DNA of 64,000 bases from Nitrospira sp. (GTDB taxonomy: Bacteria; Nitrospirota; Nitrospiria; Nitrospirales; Nitrospiraceae). The notes beneath the pieces were generated by a model, which ran no database searches, had not been told where the DNA came from, and saw nothing but the letters and a program-made list of their open reading frames with translations. The position numbers were made by a program, and so were the translations under genes. This document shows positions 27,306-35,251 of the stretch, piece by piece. How positions within the stretch are numbered: position 1 is the stretch's first letter; every line of letters begins with the position of its first letter. The stretch is from positions 125,509-189,508 of the forward strand of contig SWDS01000009.1 in NCBI GenBank assembly GCA_005116745.1, read 5' to 3'.

Positions 27306-27689
27306 GGCCCGGCGGATGCAGCCGGACTGCCGCTCATTTTCCTGCTGGCGCCGACCAGCACACCCAGCCGGCGAAAACTTGTGGCGCGAGAGTCGCAAGG
27401 ATTCGTCTACTATGTCTCGCTGACGGGCATTACCGGCTCCAAGTTGAGCAACGTCGGCGACGTTCAAGACAATGTCAAAAAACTCCGGAAGGTCTCCACC
27501 TCCCCAGTGGCCGTCGGGTTTGGCGTAGCGACGCCGGAGGATGCAGCGCGGGTGTCGAAGATGGCGGACGGGGTCATCGTCGGCAGCGCCATTGTGAAAC
27601 GCATTGCGTCCCACCAACAAGATCCCAAGATGGTCGGCCACGTTGCCGAGTTCGTCCGATCGTTGAAAGCTGCGATGGCGCCAGCCTAG
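27306..27689 (+). pseudogene. Truncated second copy of trpA (3' end only)
   Basis: Aligns without gaps to bases 24904-25287 of intact trpA at a constant offset of 2402 and stops at the same stop codon. I count about 42 differences in 384 bases, so about 89 % identity, mostly at third codon positions. It encodes the TrpA part from about residue 141 and lacks both catalytic acids. Similarity stops immediately after the stop codon and immediately before 27306. The largely synonymous divergence suggests that the two copies came from different but related genomes rather than from a recent local duplication. Confidence 0.92.
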
Positions 27690-27730
27690 CCAACTACCAG
27701 GGGTAGGCCTCAAGCCGGCACGGGATGTTG

Positions 27731-27755
27731 ATACAAGAAACAAGATCTGACCCCA
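27731..27755 (-). repeat. 25-bp inverted repeat, left arm (RAYT-type end)
   Basis: Exact reverse complement of 28769-28793; its minus strand contains GGGGTCAGATCTTG. The pair encloses the VPLPA-CTERM gene. Such GATCTGACCCC ends are, from general experience, found beside REP-associated transposase genes; one lies just right of the other arm. Confidence 0.85.
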
Positions 27756-27840
27756 GGACGTGTCGAGTCTGTTGGGGCTGGGCAAGTTCTGTATGGAAAC
27801 ATGGCGTTGTGGTTGAAGGTGCCCACGAGTTCTAAGATGG

Positions 27841-27868
27841 TGGTTGACGCACAGAATAAGATCTGACC
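27841..27868 (+). repeat. Likely RAYT 3'-end fragment
   Basis: TGGTTGACGCACAGAATAAG followed by ATCTGACC resembles the end of the intact RAYT gene and its flank at 29669-29695 (TGGTTGATGCACACGATCAG). It looks like a scar of a related element. The match is short. Confidence 0.4.
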
Positions 27869-27970
27869 ATAGTCTTTCATAACTTACCACTTGTGAAACG
27901 GGGGGGAATGGGTTAGCCGAAAGCAGCACCGTAAAGTGATGCTTTCGGCCATGTATGAGTTGGAGAGAGG

Positions 27971-28501
27971 TTATGAACGCTTCCTGTTTGCCAGCACCCC
28001 AATACCAACGAGACCTGGCACGAATAGCAATATGGCAGCAGGCAAAGGAACTGGGGCCAGGGTGGCTGACCAATTATTGCTCGCAGTAATTGCTGTGCCA
28101 CTCCACGAACCGTTAACAATTTCCGTTCCTGACCCCGCCAAGGTCGCGAAGTAATTGGCGAGACCTAAGCCGATTGAGGGATGCACGATTTCAAAGCCGG
28201 ATAATTTAAGATCTTGATTGGAAAATAAGGTGCCCGTGAAATTCTCACGCCCGAATTGTCCTCCGCTCCCGACCCAGTTGAAATACCCGCTCAGGGAAAA
28301 ATCTTGTCCTTGGACTGTCTGTTGTTCAAATACCAGGGTAGACCCATCCCAGCGGTTTCCACCATTATCAATGCCTTTAACCAACCAGGTACCGGCTGTT
28401 AGATCGGCGTTAATGAGCGCAGCATGTGTCCCTTGAGGAGTTATGCTCAAAAAAACAATTGAGAGCAAGAAAAGTGCGACAACAATATGTTTCTTCGTCA
28501 T
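27971..28501 (-). CDS. VPLPA-CTERM sorting-domain protein
   Basis: 176-residue secreted protein. It has a signal peptide ending near THAA (residue 28) and a beta-rich middle (GTWLVKGIDNGGNRWDGSTL, SLSGYFNWVGSGGQFGRENF). The C-terminal PEP-CTERM-like tripartite signal is VPLPAAILLF..GLVGIGVLANRKRS, that is VPLPA, a hydrophobic helix, and a basic tail. Proteins with this tail are sorted by an exosortase and often end up in the matrix. No exosortase gene is in the window. AAGGAG precedes ATG 28501, and a good promoter lies upstream. The whole gene is enclosed by 25-bp inverted repeats. Confidence 0.85.
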   Translation of the reverse strand: MTKKHIVVALFLLSIVFLSITPQGTHAALINADLTAGTWLVKGIDNGGNRWDGSTLVFEQQTVQGQDFSLSGYFNWVGSGGQFGRENFTGTLFSNQDLKLSGFEIVHPSIGLGLANYFATLAGSGTEIVNGSWSGTAITASNNWSATLAPVPLPAAILLFVPGLVGIGVLANRKRS

Positions 28502-28768
28502 GCGATTCGCAGCTCCTTATATGTAATTTGATATACAAAGGCGGATAGGATTAAATTATACGTAGATGTATTGATATCCGTCAAGATGCCCTCGCCTGTA
28601 CGAGGACAGACTGAACTATGCCTGCGACGGTAACCTCAATCCGGCTGGTTTTCCCTAAGAAATGTATTTTCAAGGGCGGTTTCAAGTTCCAAGTGCAACG
28701 GGTGAAGGGGAGGGGAGTTCCGCATAAACTTCCAGGGGCGTCGCAAAGTTAAGACATTTTCGTGAATA
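28502..28768. other. Non-coding stretch before the VPLPA-CTERM gene
   Basis: Together with the flank up to the RAYT start it is about 316 bases without a gene. It holds the VPLPA-CTERM promoter and ends at the right inverted-repeat arm. AT content is higher than in its surroundings near 28520-28600. Confidence 0.5.
28555..28584 (-). promoter_or_regulatory. Sigma-70-like promoter of the VPLPA-CTERM gene
   Basis: Read on the minus strand, TTGACG (28584-28579) and a perfect TATAAT (28560-28555) are separated by 18 bases. Transcription would begin near 28548 and give a leader of about 47 bases with AAGGAG before ATG 28501. This is among the best promoter matches seen in the window. Confidence 0.6.
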
Positions 28769-28793
28769 TGGGGTCAGATCTTGTTTCTTGTAT
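28769..28793 (+). repeat. 25-bp inverted repeat, right arm (RAYT-type end)
   Basis: Exact reverse complement of 27731-27755, containing GGGGTCAGATCTTG. It ends 24 bases before the RAYT start codon, so it is probably the natural left end of that transposase unit. Confidence 0.88.
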
Positions 28794-28817
28794 GGCTGGT
28801 AGGCTAGACTTCCCAGC

Positions 28818-29675
28818 ATGGCTCGACCACTCCGTATCGAATTCCCCGGAGCTCTCTATCATGTCACTGTCAGGGGCAATGCTCGGCAGGACATTTTCCT
28901 GGATGACGAGGATCGGCAGCAGTTTCTCGGCGTGCTCGCGCGCGTTGTTTCCCGCTTTCATCTTCTGCTCCATGCCTACTGTCTGATGGATAATCACTTC
29001 CATCTGGTGGTGGAAACGCCGGAGGGCAATCTCTCCAAAGCCATGCGCCAGCTCAATGGGGTCTACACGCAAGCCTTCAATCGTCGCCATCAGCGGGTTG
29101 GCCATGTTCTGCAAGGCCGCTTTAAAGCTATTGTCGTAGATCGAGACAGCTATCTGCTGGAGCTTTGCCGCTACGTTGTGCTGAATCCAGTGCGGGCCAA
29201 GACCACCCGCAAAGCCGACACCTATCCGTGGTCCAGCTATCGTGCAACCGTCGGGCTCACCCCCAGGCCTCCATATCTGACAATCGACTGGCTGCTGTCT
29301 CAATTTAGTCTGCAGCGTACAGCTGCTCAACGGAAGTACCAGGCGTTTGTGGCTGAGGGAATTGGCCAGGGCTCACCGTGGGAGAAGCTGCGAGGTCAAG
29401 TGCTGCTTGGGAGTGAGCGGTTTGTTGAATGGCTGGCACCCGGACTACGAGACAAGCGCCTCTTGAGGGAGATTCCCCGGCGACAACGGTTTGCAGCGAG
29501 GCCGACGCTGGGCCAGCTGTTTGGAGCCAGGACTCGGGCCGACCGAGTACGGCGGAATGAATCCATTCGACGGGCACATCTGGACCACGGCTATAGTCTC
29601 ACGGAGATCGGTCGTGCCGTGGGCTTGCACTATGCGACGATCAGCCGCATTGCGAATCCTCCAGATGCTGGTTGA
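28818..29675 (+). mobile_element. REP-associated tyrosine transposase (RAYT, Y1/IS200-like)
   Basis: 285-residue single-strand DNA transposase of the HUH/Y1 class. The HUH motif lies in LMDNHFHLVVETP, with the N-terminal RPLRIEFPGALYHVTVRGN that is typical of this family. The catalytic Tyr is expected in LLELCRYVVLNPVRAK. A C-terminal DnaA/helix-turn-helix-like tail follows (HGYSLTEIGRAVGLHYATI), a common add-on in longer RAYTs. The gene appears intact. A decayed second copy of its 3' part lies behind cydB, and fragments of its end sequences are scattered at 27731, 27841, 28769 and 56988. Confidence 0.9.
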
Positions 29676-29968
29676 TGCACACGATCAGAGCTGTGTCCAA
29701 CGTGCTCCATGAGACTCCCCCTCGATTTTCATAAGAGACGTCCTCATTGTAGTCTTGTGAGGCTCTCGCCCCGTCCTTCGTAATGGTAGTCTGAAACGCC
29801 ATGCGCTGATGGTCGAGAAATACCATCTTCTGATTCCGTGCACTGAAACTGCCACTCGAATATCTCTCGCTAACTTTTCTCGCAATGCTTTGGTCATTTT
29901 GGTTTTGTTGTTACAGTAACGAAATTGCGAGATCCGGTGTGCGCTCTTTCTAGGATTAATCTACAGTC

Positions 29969-31327
29969 ATGAACAGTGCGCTCCTCTACGATCGGCTTCA
30001 ATTCGCCTTTACTGCCACCTTCCACTACCTCTTTCCGCAGTTGACGATGGGGCTGGCCTTGCTGTTGCTCTACTTGCGCAGCCGGGTATTGCTCACTGGC
30101 GATGAACATTATGAGGAAGTGGCTGACTTTTGGACGAAGATCTTTGCCCTCAATTTTGGCTTCGGTGTCGTCACTGGGATTCCGCTGGAATTTCAGTTCG
30201 GGACGAACTGGGCTCGGTTTTCCAACTATGCGGGAGGCGTAATCGGGCAAACGCTGGCCATGGAGGGGATCTTCGCTTTTTTCCTGGAATCTTCGTTTCT
30301 CGGTATCCTGCTGTTTCGAAAGCGATTCAGTCGACGGGTGCAATGGTTTGCCACGCTCATGCTCTTTCTCGGTACCTGGTTGTCGGGCTATTTCATCTTG
30401 GCCACGAATGCCTGGATGCAGCACCCCGTTGCCTATCAGGTAGCAGCTGACGGTCGGGTGTTCGTCACCAGCCTGAGCGGGCTGCTGACGAACCCGTGGC
30501 TCTTTTGGCAATTCGCGCACACCATGACGGCGACGGTTGTCACGGCGTCCTGTGTAGTTGCTGCGATCGGCGCGTATTACTTGTTATGCGGTCAGTATCT
30601 GCCCCATGCAAAAACGTTTCTCCGCACCGGCGTCGTCGCCGGCGCGATCGCGTCCGGACTGATGATTTTCCCGACCGGGCACGGCAACGCCGACCAGGTG
30701 TTCAAATATCAACCAGTCAAGGGGGCGGCATTTGAGGGGCTCTTCACGACGGAGCGAGAGGCCGGTCTCTATCTGATTGGGCAACCCAATCTTGAAACGA
30801 TGACCATCGACAACCCGATTGAGATTCCCGGAGCACTCAGTATTCTTGTGTACAGAGACCTCTATGCCAAAGTAAAAGGGCTCGATGCGTTTCCTCGCGA
30901 CGAGTGGCCGGATAATATTCCGCTTCTCTATTATGCCTATCATGTTATGGCTGGATTGGGGACGATTATCGTCACTCTCTTTGGCGTGGCCCTCCTCGCT
31001 TTGTGGCGGGGCTGGCTGTTTAATATGAAGTGGCTGCTGTGGTGGCTGATGTTGTGTGCCCCGTTCCCATACATTGCCACGTCTGCTGGGTGGATGACCG
31101 CCGAGCTGGGGCGGCAACCCTGGCTGGTGTATGGCCTCTTGCGTACATCGCAGGGCACTTCGCCGCTCGTGCATTCGGGGAATGCCCTCTTCACCTTGAT
31201 TGGGTTTTTGGGGTTGTATCTGCTCCTTGGCTTGCTGTTTGTCTTACTCATCAGCAAACTCATTCGACAGGGGCCTGCCTCGACCGACGTGCCGGCAATG
31301 TCCGCTCATCATGGAGCAGGCGCGTAA
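29969..31327 (+). CDS. cydA: Cytochrome bd ubiquinol oxidase subunit I
   Basis: Inner-membrane quinol oxidase subunit that carries the hemes and reduces oxygen with high affinity without pumping protons. Canonical ligands are present: His19 (ATFHYLF), Glu99 and Glu107 (AMEGIFAFFLES), His184 (FAHTMT) and the Met in HVMAGLG. The quinol site has the short Q-loop type with Lys and Glu in YQPVKGAAFEGLF. The signature GWMTAELGRQPWLVYGLLRT is complete. At 452 residues it is the short bd form. It overlaps cydB by one base (TAATG). It is a classical CydA, not one of the divergent bd-like oxidases described for Nitrospira. Confidence 0.96.
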   Translation: MNSALLYDRLQFAFTATFHYLFPQLTMGLALLLLYLRSRVLLTGDEHYEEVADFWTKIFALNFGFGVVTGIPLEFQFGTNWARFSNYAGGVIGQTLAMEGIFAFFLESSFLGILLFRKRFSRRVQWFATLMLFLGTWLSGYFILATNAWMQHPVAYQVAADGRVFVTSLSGLLTNPWLFWQFAHTMTATVVTASCVVAAIGAYYLLCGQYLPHAKTFLRTGVVAGAIASGLMIFPTGHGNADQVFKYQPVKGAAFEGLFTTEREAGLYLIGQPNLETMTIDNPIEIPGALSILVYRDLYAKVKGLDAFPRDEWPDNIPLLYYAYHVMAGLGTIIVTLFGVALLALWRGWLFNMKWLLWWLMLCAPFPYIATSAGWMTAELGRQPWLVYGLLRTSQGTSPLVHSGNALFTLIGFLGLYLLLGLLFVLLISKLIRQGPASTDVPAMSAHHGAGA

Positions 31328-32364
31328 TGGAAATGGCGTGGTTCGTCATTGTTACCGTGATGCTGGCCATGTATGTGGTTTTGGATGGCTTTGATTTCGG
31401 CGTCGGCATGGTCTATCCGTTCGTTGCTCATACTGAAGCGGATCGGCAAACGGTGCGTGCCTCAATCGGTCCGGTGTGGAACGCGAATGAGGTGTGGTTG
31501 ATCGCGGCCGGCGGCGTGCTGTTTTTCGCCTATCCTAAGGCCTACGCGGCTGGATTCAGCGGCTTCTATCTCGCGCTCATCCTTGTCTTGTGGCTGCTCA
31601 TCTTTCGCGGCCTGGCGTTGGAACTGCGCGCACAGGTCGACCATGTGCTGTGGCGGCAGGCATGGGATACAGCCTTTACGACCTCCAGTGTGCTCCTGGC
31701 AATGGTCTTCGGCACGGCGCTGGGCAATTTAATTCGTGGGGTGCCTCTCAATCGAGAGGGGTATTTCTTCGTTCCGCTCTGGACTGACTTTCAGCCTGGA
31801 GCGGCGCCAGGGATTCTTGATTGGTTCACCATCCTGCTGGGACTGAGCTGTGCGGTGATTCTGGCGTTCCATGGAGCCAACTACCTTGTCATGAAAACCG
31901 AAGGCCTCCTGTATCAACGGGCCATCTCGGCCGCCCGGATCCTCGGGTGGATGTCGGCAGGGTATACCGTATTGACCGTGATGGCTGTGCCTCTGGTTCA
32001 GCCTAGCTTGGCTCTCAACTTTTCCAGGAATCCCGTGGTGTACCTTGCACCCTTGATTGGCGTCATCGCGTTGGGATACAGCTTGTATTTCAGAATCCGT
32101 GGGCGTGACACGTCTGCGTTTCTTGCTTCCAGTCTGTTTATCTTTCTGATGCTTGTCAGTGTGATGTTTGGCATGTATCCGAACATCTTGGTCTCAACGA
32201 CTGACCAAGCGCTCAGTCTTACTGTGCATAATGCGGCTACCGATTCCTATGGGTTAACCGCTGGGATTAGCTGGTTTATAGGTGGGTTCCTGCTTATGTT
32301 GATCTACCAGATCTATCTCTATTCCCAGTTTTATGGAAAGACTCGGTCAGATGACGGGCATTGA
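31327..32364 (+). CDS. cydB: Cytochrome bd ubiquinol oxidase subunit II
   Basis: 345-residue membrane partner of CydA with eight or nine helices. The N-terminus WFVIVTVMLAMYVVLDGFDFGVGM is the family signature, followed by WNANEVWLIAAGGVLFFAYPKAY. The start is ATG 31327 inside the cydA stop (TAATG), which implies coupled translation; a longer open frame from 31030 only shadows cydA. No cydX-like small subunit or cydCD gene follows. The downstream sequence is a decayed transposase. Confidence 0.95.
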   Translation: MEMAWFVIVTVMLAMYVVLDGFDFGVGMVYPFVAHTEADRQTVRASIGPVWNANEVWLIAAGGVLFFAYPKAYAAGFSGFYLALILVLWLLIFRGLALELRAQVDHVLWRQAWDTAFTTSSVLLAMVFGTALGNLIRGVPLNREGYFFVPLWTDFQPGAAPGILDWFTILLGLSCAVILAFHGANYLVMKTEGLLYQRAISAARILGWMSAGYTVLTVMAVPLVQPSLALNFSRNPVVYLAPLIGVIALGYSLYFRIRGRDTSAFLASSLFIFLMLVSVMFGMYPNILVSTTDQALSLTVHNAATDSYGLTAGISWFIGGFLLMLIYQIYLYSQFYGKTRSDDGH

Positions 32365-32409
32365 TTGCGCGGCACGTTCCGTCCCGCGCACGTGTTATAG
32401 GAATAGGGG

Positions 32410-32545
32410 CAGATCTTGCTCTCAGGAGTAAGCGGTTTGTCGAAGGGCTGGCCACGGCTATAGTCTCTCAGCGATCAGCCGTTCCGTGGGATTGCATTCT
32501 GCGACCATCAGCCGTCTTGCGTCTCCCCCAGACAGTGGTTGACAT
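32410..32545 (+). pseudogene. Decayed RAYT transposase fragment
   Basis: Bases 32410-32451 align with 29398-29440 of the intact transposase (shared AAGCGGTTTGT.GAAGGGCTGG versus GAGCGGTTTGT.GAATGGCTGG). Bases 32450-32545 align with 29583-29680, including CCACGGCTATAGTCTC and the tail TGGTTGA.ATGCACA. About 140 bases between these parts are deleted and no frame remains. It lies in the same orientation as the intact copy, with cydAB between them. Confidence 0.85.
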
Positions 32546-32651
32546 GCACAACCAGGTTTGACTCTCGATCTTTTTCTTCTTGTGTGTTCTCAGGAATGAG
32601 TTCGAACCACGAGAAAGGATCTGAGCCAAGGCTTGAGACCGGTCCACATGG

Positions 32652-33185
32652 TTATTCGCGATCCGGTCCTGTTGAGCGAGGGGGCCCGTCTCGATGCGCC
32701 TGACGGTCGATTTGTAGGTCTCCCCGATCATGGTGCATCTTGCGTTGATTTGTTTTGTCCTTATGGCGGCTTCCCCGACGATGCTGACGATCGGCCTGCA
32801 GCTCTCGTCGATCAGGTGAGAGATTCAGGCGGTCGTGACGCAGGTGTTGGCGATCTTGATGAGGTTGTCCGGCATTAGCCGGGGCTCGTTCCTCCTGTCG
32901 AAGTTGTGGCCCGTCTCGACGAAGCACGTCTTTGTCCTGCCGGAGATCCTGACGGTCCCTCCGGGTATCCTGTGTATTGCGAGGGAGGTCGCGGTGCTCA
33001 TCACTCAACTCGCGATGATCTCTAGGAAGATTCGGCTTACTTTGCGGTATCTCGCGCCATGGGTGTCGGGGTTCCGGGGCGCCCTTACTAAATTCCGTCT
33101 CGGGGAAGACGGCCTGGGCTGAGATCGATCCGCTAGTGAGCAGTGCCATCGCCATACTCACCTGCATGACTTTTCGGTACCTCAT
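32652..33185 (-). CDS. Secreted Asp/Arg-rich heptad-repeat protein
   Basis: 177 residues from ATG 33185 behind GAGAGGGAG. A signal peptide ends near residue 24 (GSISAQA). Most of the mature chain is a strongly charged seven-residue repeat of the type xRxxLRxD. Units such as HRDLPRN, RQDLRQD, KDVLRRD, DRQHLRH, DRLNLSP and DRRELQA can be written in register. It is rich in Asp, Arg, His and Gln and almost lacks other hydrophobic residues, so an extended helix is likely. Function unknown; metal or polyanion binding in the periplasm is possible. Confidence 0.72.
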   Translation of the reverse strand: MRYRKVMQVSMAMALLTSGSISAQAVFPETEFSKGAPEPRHPWREIPQSKPNLPRDHRELSDEHRDLPRNTQDTRRDRQDLRQDKDVLRRDGPQLRQEERAPANAGQPHQDRQHLRHDRLNLSPDRRELQADRQHRRGSRHKDKTNQRKMHHDRGDLQIDRQAHRDGPPRSTGPDRE

Positions 33186-33291
33186 GGTCGCTCCCTCTCA
33201 TTCGATCGTGACCTGCTTCTTGATGTGCTCCCGATCCTGGTAACTATAACGATTGCCTTCTGGCTTGTCGTGGTCGGTGACAGAGTCAGAT

Positions 33292-33314
33292 GGATTGGCC
33301 AGTAAGGCCAATCC
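33292..33314 (-). terminator. Hairpin downstream of the 33.4-kb lipoprotein gene
   Basis: GGATTGGCC-AGTAA-GGCCAATCC forms a perfect 9-bp stem with a 5-base loop, 54 bases after the stop on the minus strand. No T-run follows, so termination is uncertain. Confidence 0.4.
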
Positions 33315-33367
33315 AAAGTGCGGGAATTCTCATCTCAGGTGTTTGGTTGCTGGTAGAGTAGTGGGGA

Positions 33368-33973
33368 TCAGCGCTTAGTCTGGGGAGGCATGTACTTGAT
33401 CATCTCGTCGGCGAGTTCTTTTGCGATTTCTTTCAGACTTGGCTTAATGAACATATAGCTGTTTGAACGTTCATGGCGCGCTTTCCAGACCGTGGTACCG
33501 GTTGTGGCGTCGATCAGACGGAGGCTGAGCCCCACTCGCCCGACATTATCTCCTTCCTTTCGTACATATTCCCAGGAGTTGACGCGTACCACCAAGAAGG
33601 AGTCCACGCTGAGCGCTTTCCCGAGCTTGATGGCCGAATCCTTATCGGATTGGCCGGTCATCTCCAAGCGGGAGAAGTAAAACACAAGCGAGTCGAACGC
33701 TTCTTTCGAGGCCTGGAAGATATCGGTCACATTTTCGGGCGAGACGACCCGTTCAATATTTCCCTGTCGATTCAGGGCGATGGCCAAGACTTCTTGAATG
33801 TCTTCCCGAGCGCTGTCGTATTGGCTGGCCATCGGCGGCAATACCGCGATGGTCTGGGGTCGAAAGACCTTTGCGCCTGGGCCTTCCCACACTTCCTGTA
33901 AGCCACCGCAGCCTCCGAGCAGCGCGACGAGTGCCATCATGGATACGATGTGGACAGATGATCGAGACAGCAT
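33368..33973 (-). CDS. Predicted outer-membrane lipoprotein (GNA1162/CsgG-like)
   Basis: 201 residues with a lipobox (LVALLGGC, Cys near 22). The start of the mature domain, RPQTIAVLPPMASQYDSARED, recalls the nucleotide-like fold shared by CsgG, LpoB and GNA1162/DUF799 lipoproteins. Downstream are ALSVDSFLVVRVNSWEYV and LRLIDATTGTTVWKARHE, where a last strand pair is typical of that fold. A role in envelope assembly is likely, but the exact family is uncertain. It is 15 bases downstream of the outer-membrane protein gene on the same strand. Confidence 0.7.
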   Translation of the reverse strand: MLSRSSVHIVSMMALVALLGGCGGLQEVWEGPGAKVFRPQTIAVLPPMASQYDSAREDIQEVLAIALNRQGNIERVVSPENVTDIFQASKEAFDSLVFYFSRLEMTGQSDKDSAIKLGKALSVDSFLVVRVNSWEYVRKEGDNVGRVGLSLRLIDATTGTTVWKARHERSNSYMFIKPSLKEIAKELADEMIKYMPPQTKR

Positions 33974-33988
33974 AGGTCTAGTATACCA

Positions 33989-35134
33989 TTAGAATGTGAA
34001 TGAAATAGAAGCGGAAACCAGGGCACCCTTTTCACGGAAGTCATACCCTCCTCCGGCATCGGCGCGAAAATTAAACCATCGGATGCCCAGCCCTGCCGTG
34101 GGGACAAAGGGAGTGGAGGCATCCTGCATGTTCTTAAAGGTACCGACTCTAAACGACAGAAATTCAGACAAGATTGTTTGTTCGAGTCCTAAGCTCAGGA
34201 GCTGGTTCTTCACTCCCGGGACGAAGGTCTTGTTCGAGGTCGCATCGACATCAGCCGACAACGTGAGAGAAGAGTACGGATTGATGGCGAGGCCGAATCG
34301 GACTTGTGGCTCCAGCGTTAACTTGCCTCCACCGGCGGCATCGAAGGTCGGCTTGTTAATGTCCTTGGCGACGACGGCAAATCTCGCCCACGAAGATGGA
34401 CGATAGATCGCTCCCAGGTCAATGCCATAGGTCGTGGAGATGTTCGGCTTGCCGAAATGATCAGTCGTGCTGACACCGCTTCCACCAGTAAGGTCCGTAG
34501 AACCGTTGTATGCGGCGCCCTGGATGACTTTCGCGGTGATCCCGATTGCAAAGGTCTTGTCGGAAAAGGCGTAGGCATAGGAAAAGGCCAGCTGTCTGGC
34601 TTCAAGACCGCGCAGCGCCATCTGGCCTGCCACGGTGATGGGAGTCCCCGGCCCGCCCGGCTGGGAAGCTTGTACTGGGGTTGAAACGAACCCACCGCCG
34701 GTTGCCACGTCAGACACGTTGAATCCGAACGCATGTTCGCCAAGGTGCCCTTTCACATAGAGACCGGCCGATCCGTTGACTGAGACAGTGGCACCTGGTC
34801 GATTGATTCGGTCAGCGATACTCTGACCTCTCGCCAAATTGTCGGGCGAGGTATCGCTGGTCGTGAAGTTCTCCAGATCATGAAGCGCATCGCCCAGGCC
34901 GCGGCGATCGATCGCCAATCCTCCCCCCTGGACGCGGATATCAACCGTCTGGGTCATGGCTAAGCCGGCGGGGTTCCAGTAGGTAGCGAGGGCATTGGTC
35001 GTCACGGCGACTCCAGCGCCTCCCATCCCCATTGCGCGAGGGCCCACAATCACAAATTCGGCTGTCGAGCCGTAAGAAGGCCAGGCTGAGGCCAGCAGCA
35101 GAATGGCCATTCGGAGCCATGGCGAGCAGCGCAT
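33989..35134 (-). CDS. TraF/PorV-like outer-membrane beta-barrel protein
   Basis: 381 residues from ATG 35134, with GAGGA seven bases upstream. The signal peptide ends in SYGSTAEF. The mature start VGPRAMGMGGAGVAVTTNAL and ATYWNPAGLAM is the hallmark of FadL/PorV/TraF_2-type barrels: a glycine-rich plug and the N-P-A-G motif. The chain alternates polar and apolar residues and ends in Phe (ASISFTF), the outer-membrane insertion signal. Despite the TraF name there is no conjugation context. It probably forms an operon with the following lipoprotein gene. Confidence 0.8.
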   Translation of the reverse strand: MRCSPWLRMAILLLASAWPSYGSTAEFVIVGPRAMGMGGAGVAVTTNALATYWNPAGLAMTQTVDIRVQGGGLAIDRRGLGDALHDLENFTTSDTSPDNLARGQSIADRINRPGATVSVNGSAGLYVKGHLGEHAFGFNVSDVATGGGFVSTPVQASQPGGPGTPITVAGQMALRGLEARQLAFSYAYAFSDKTFAIGITAKVIQGAAYNGSTDLTGGSGVSTTDHFGKPNISTTYGIDLGAIYRPSSWARFAVVAKDINKPTFDAAGGGKLTLEPQVRFGLAINPYSSLTLSADVDATSNKTFVPGVKNQLLSLGLEQTILSEFLSFRVGTFKNMQDASTPFVPTAGLGIRWFNFRADAGGGYDFREKGALVSASISFTF

Positions 35135-35251
35135 GTCAGGTCCTCGAATCAATCAGCGGTCTTGCGAGTCTAGAGAAGGAATGATTGTTCGTCAAGAAAT
35201 CACGGTCTGTTCACCCGTTAGGAAAACGCGCGGGTGAGGCGGTGCGAGGGA

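Noticed and set aside
27234-28073. 279-codon minus-strand frame across vapC and the trpA fragment
   Set aside because: It spans unrelated sequence blocks (toxin gene, trpA remnant, non-coding DNA) and has no motif of its own.
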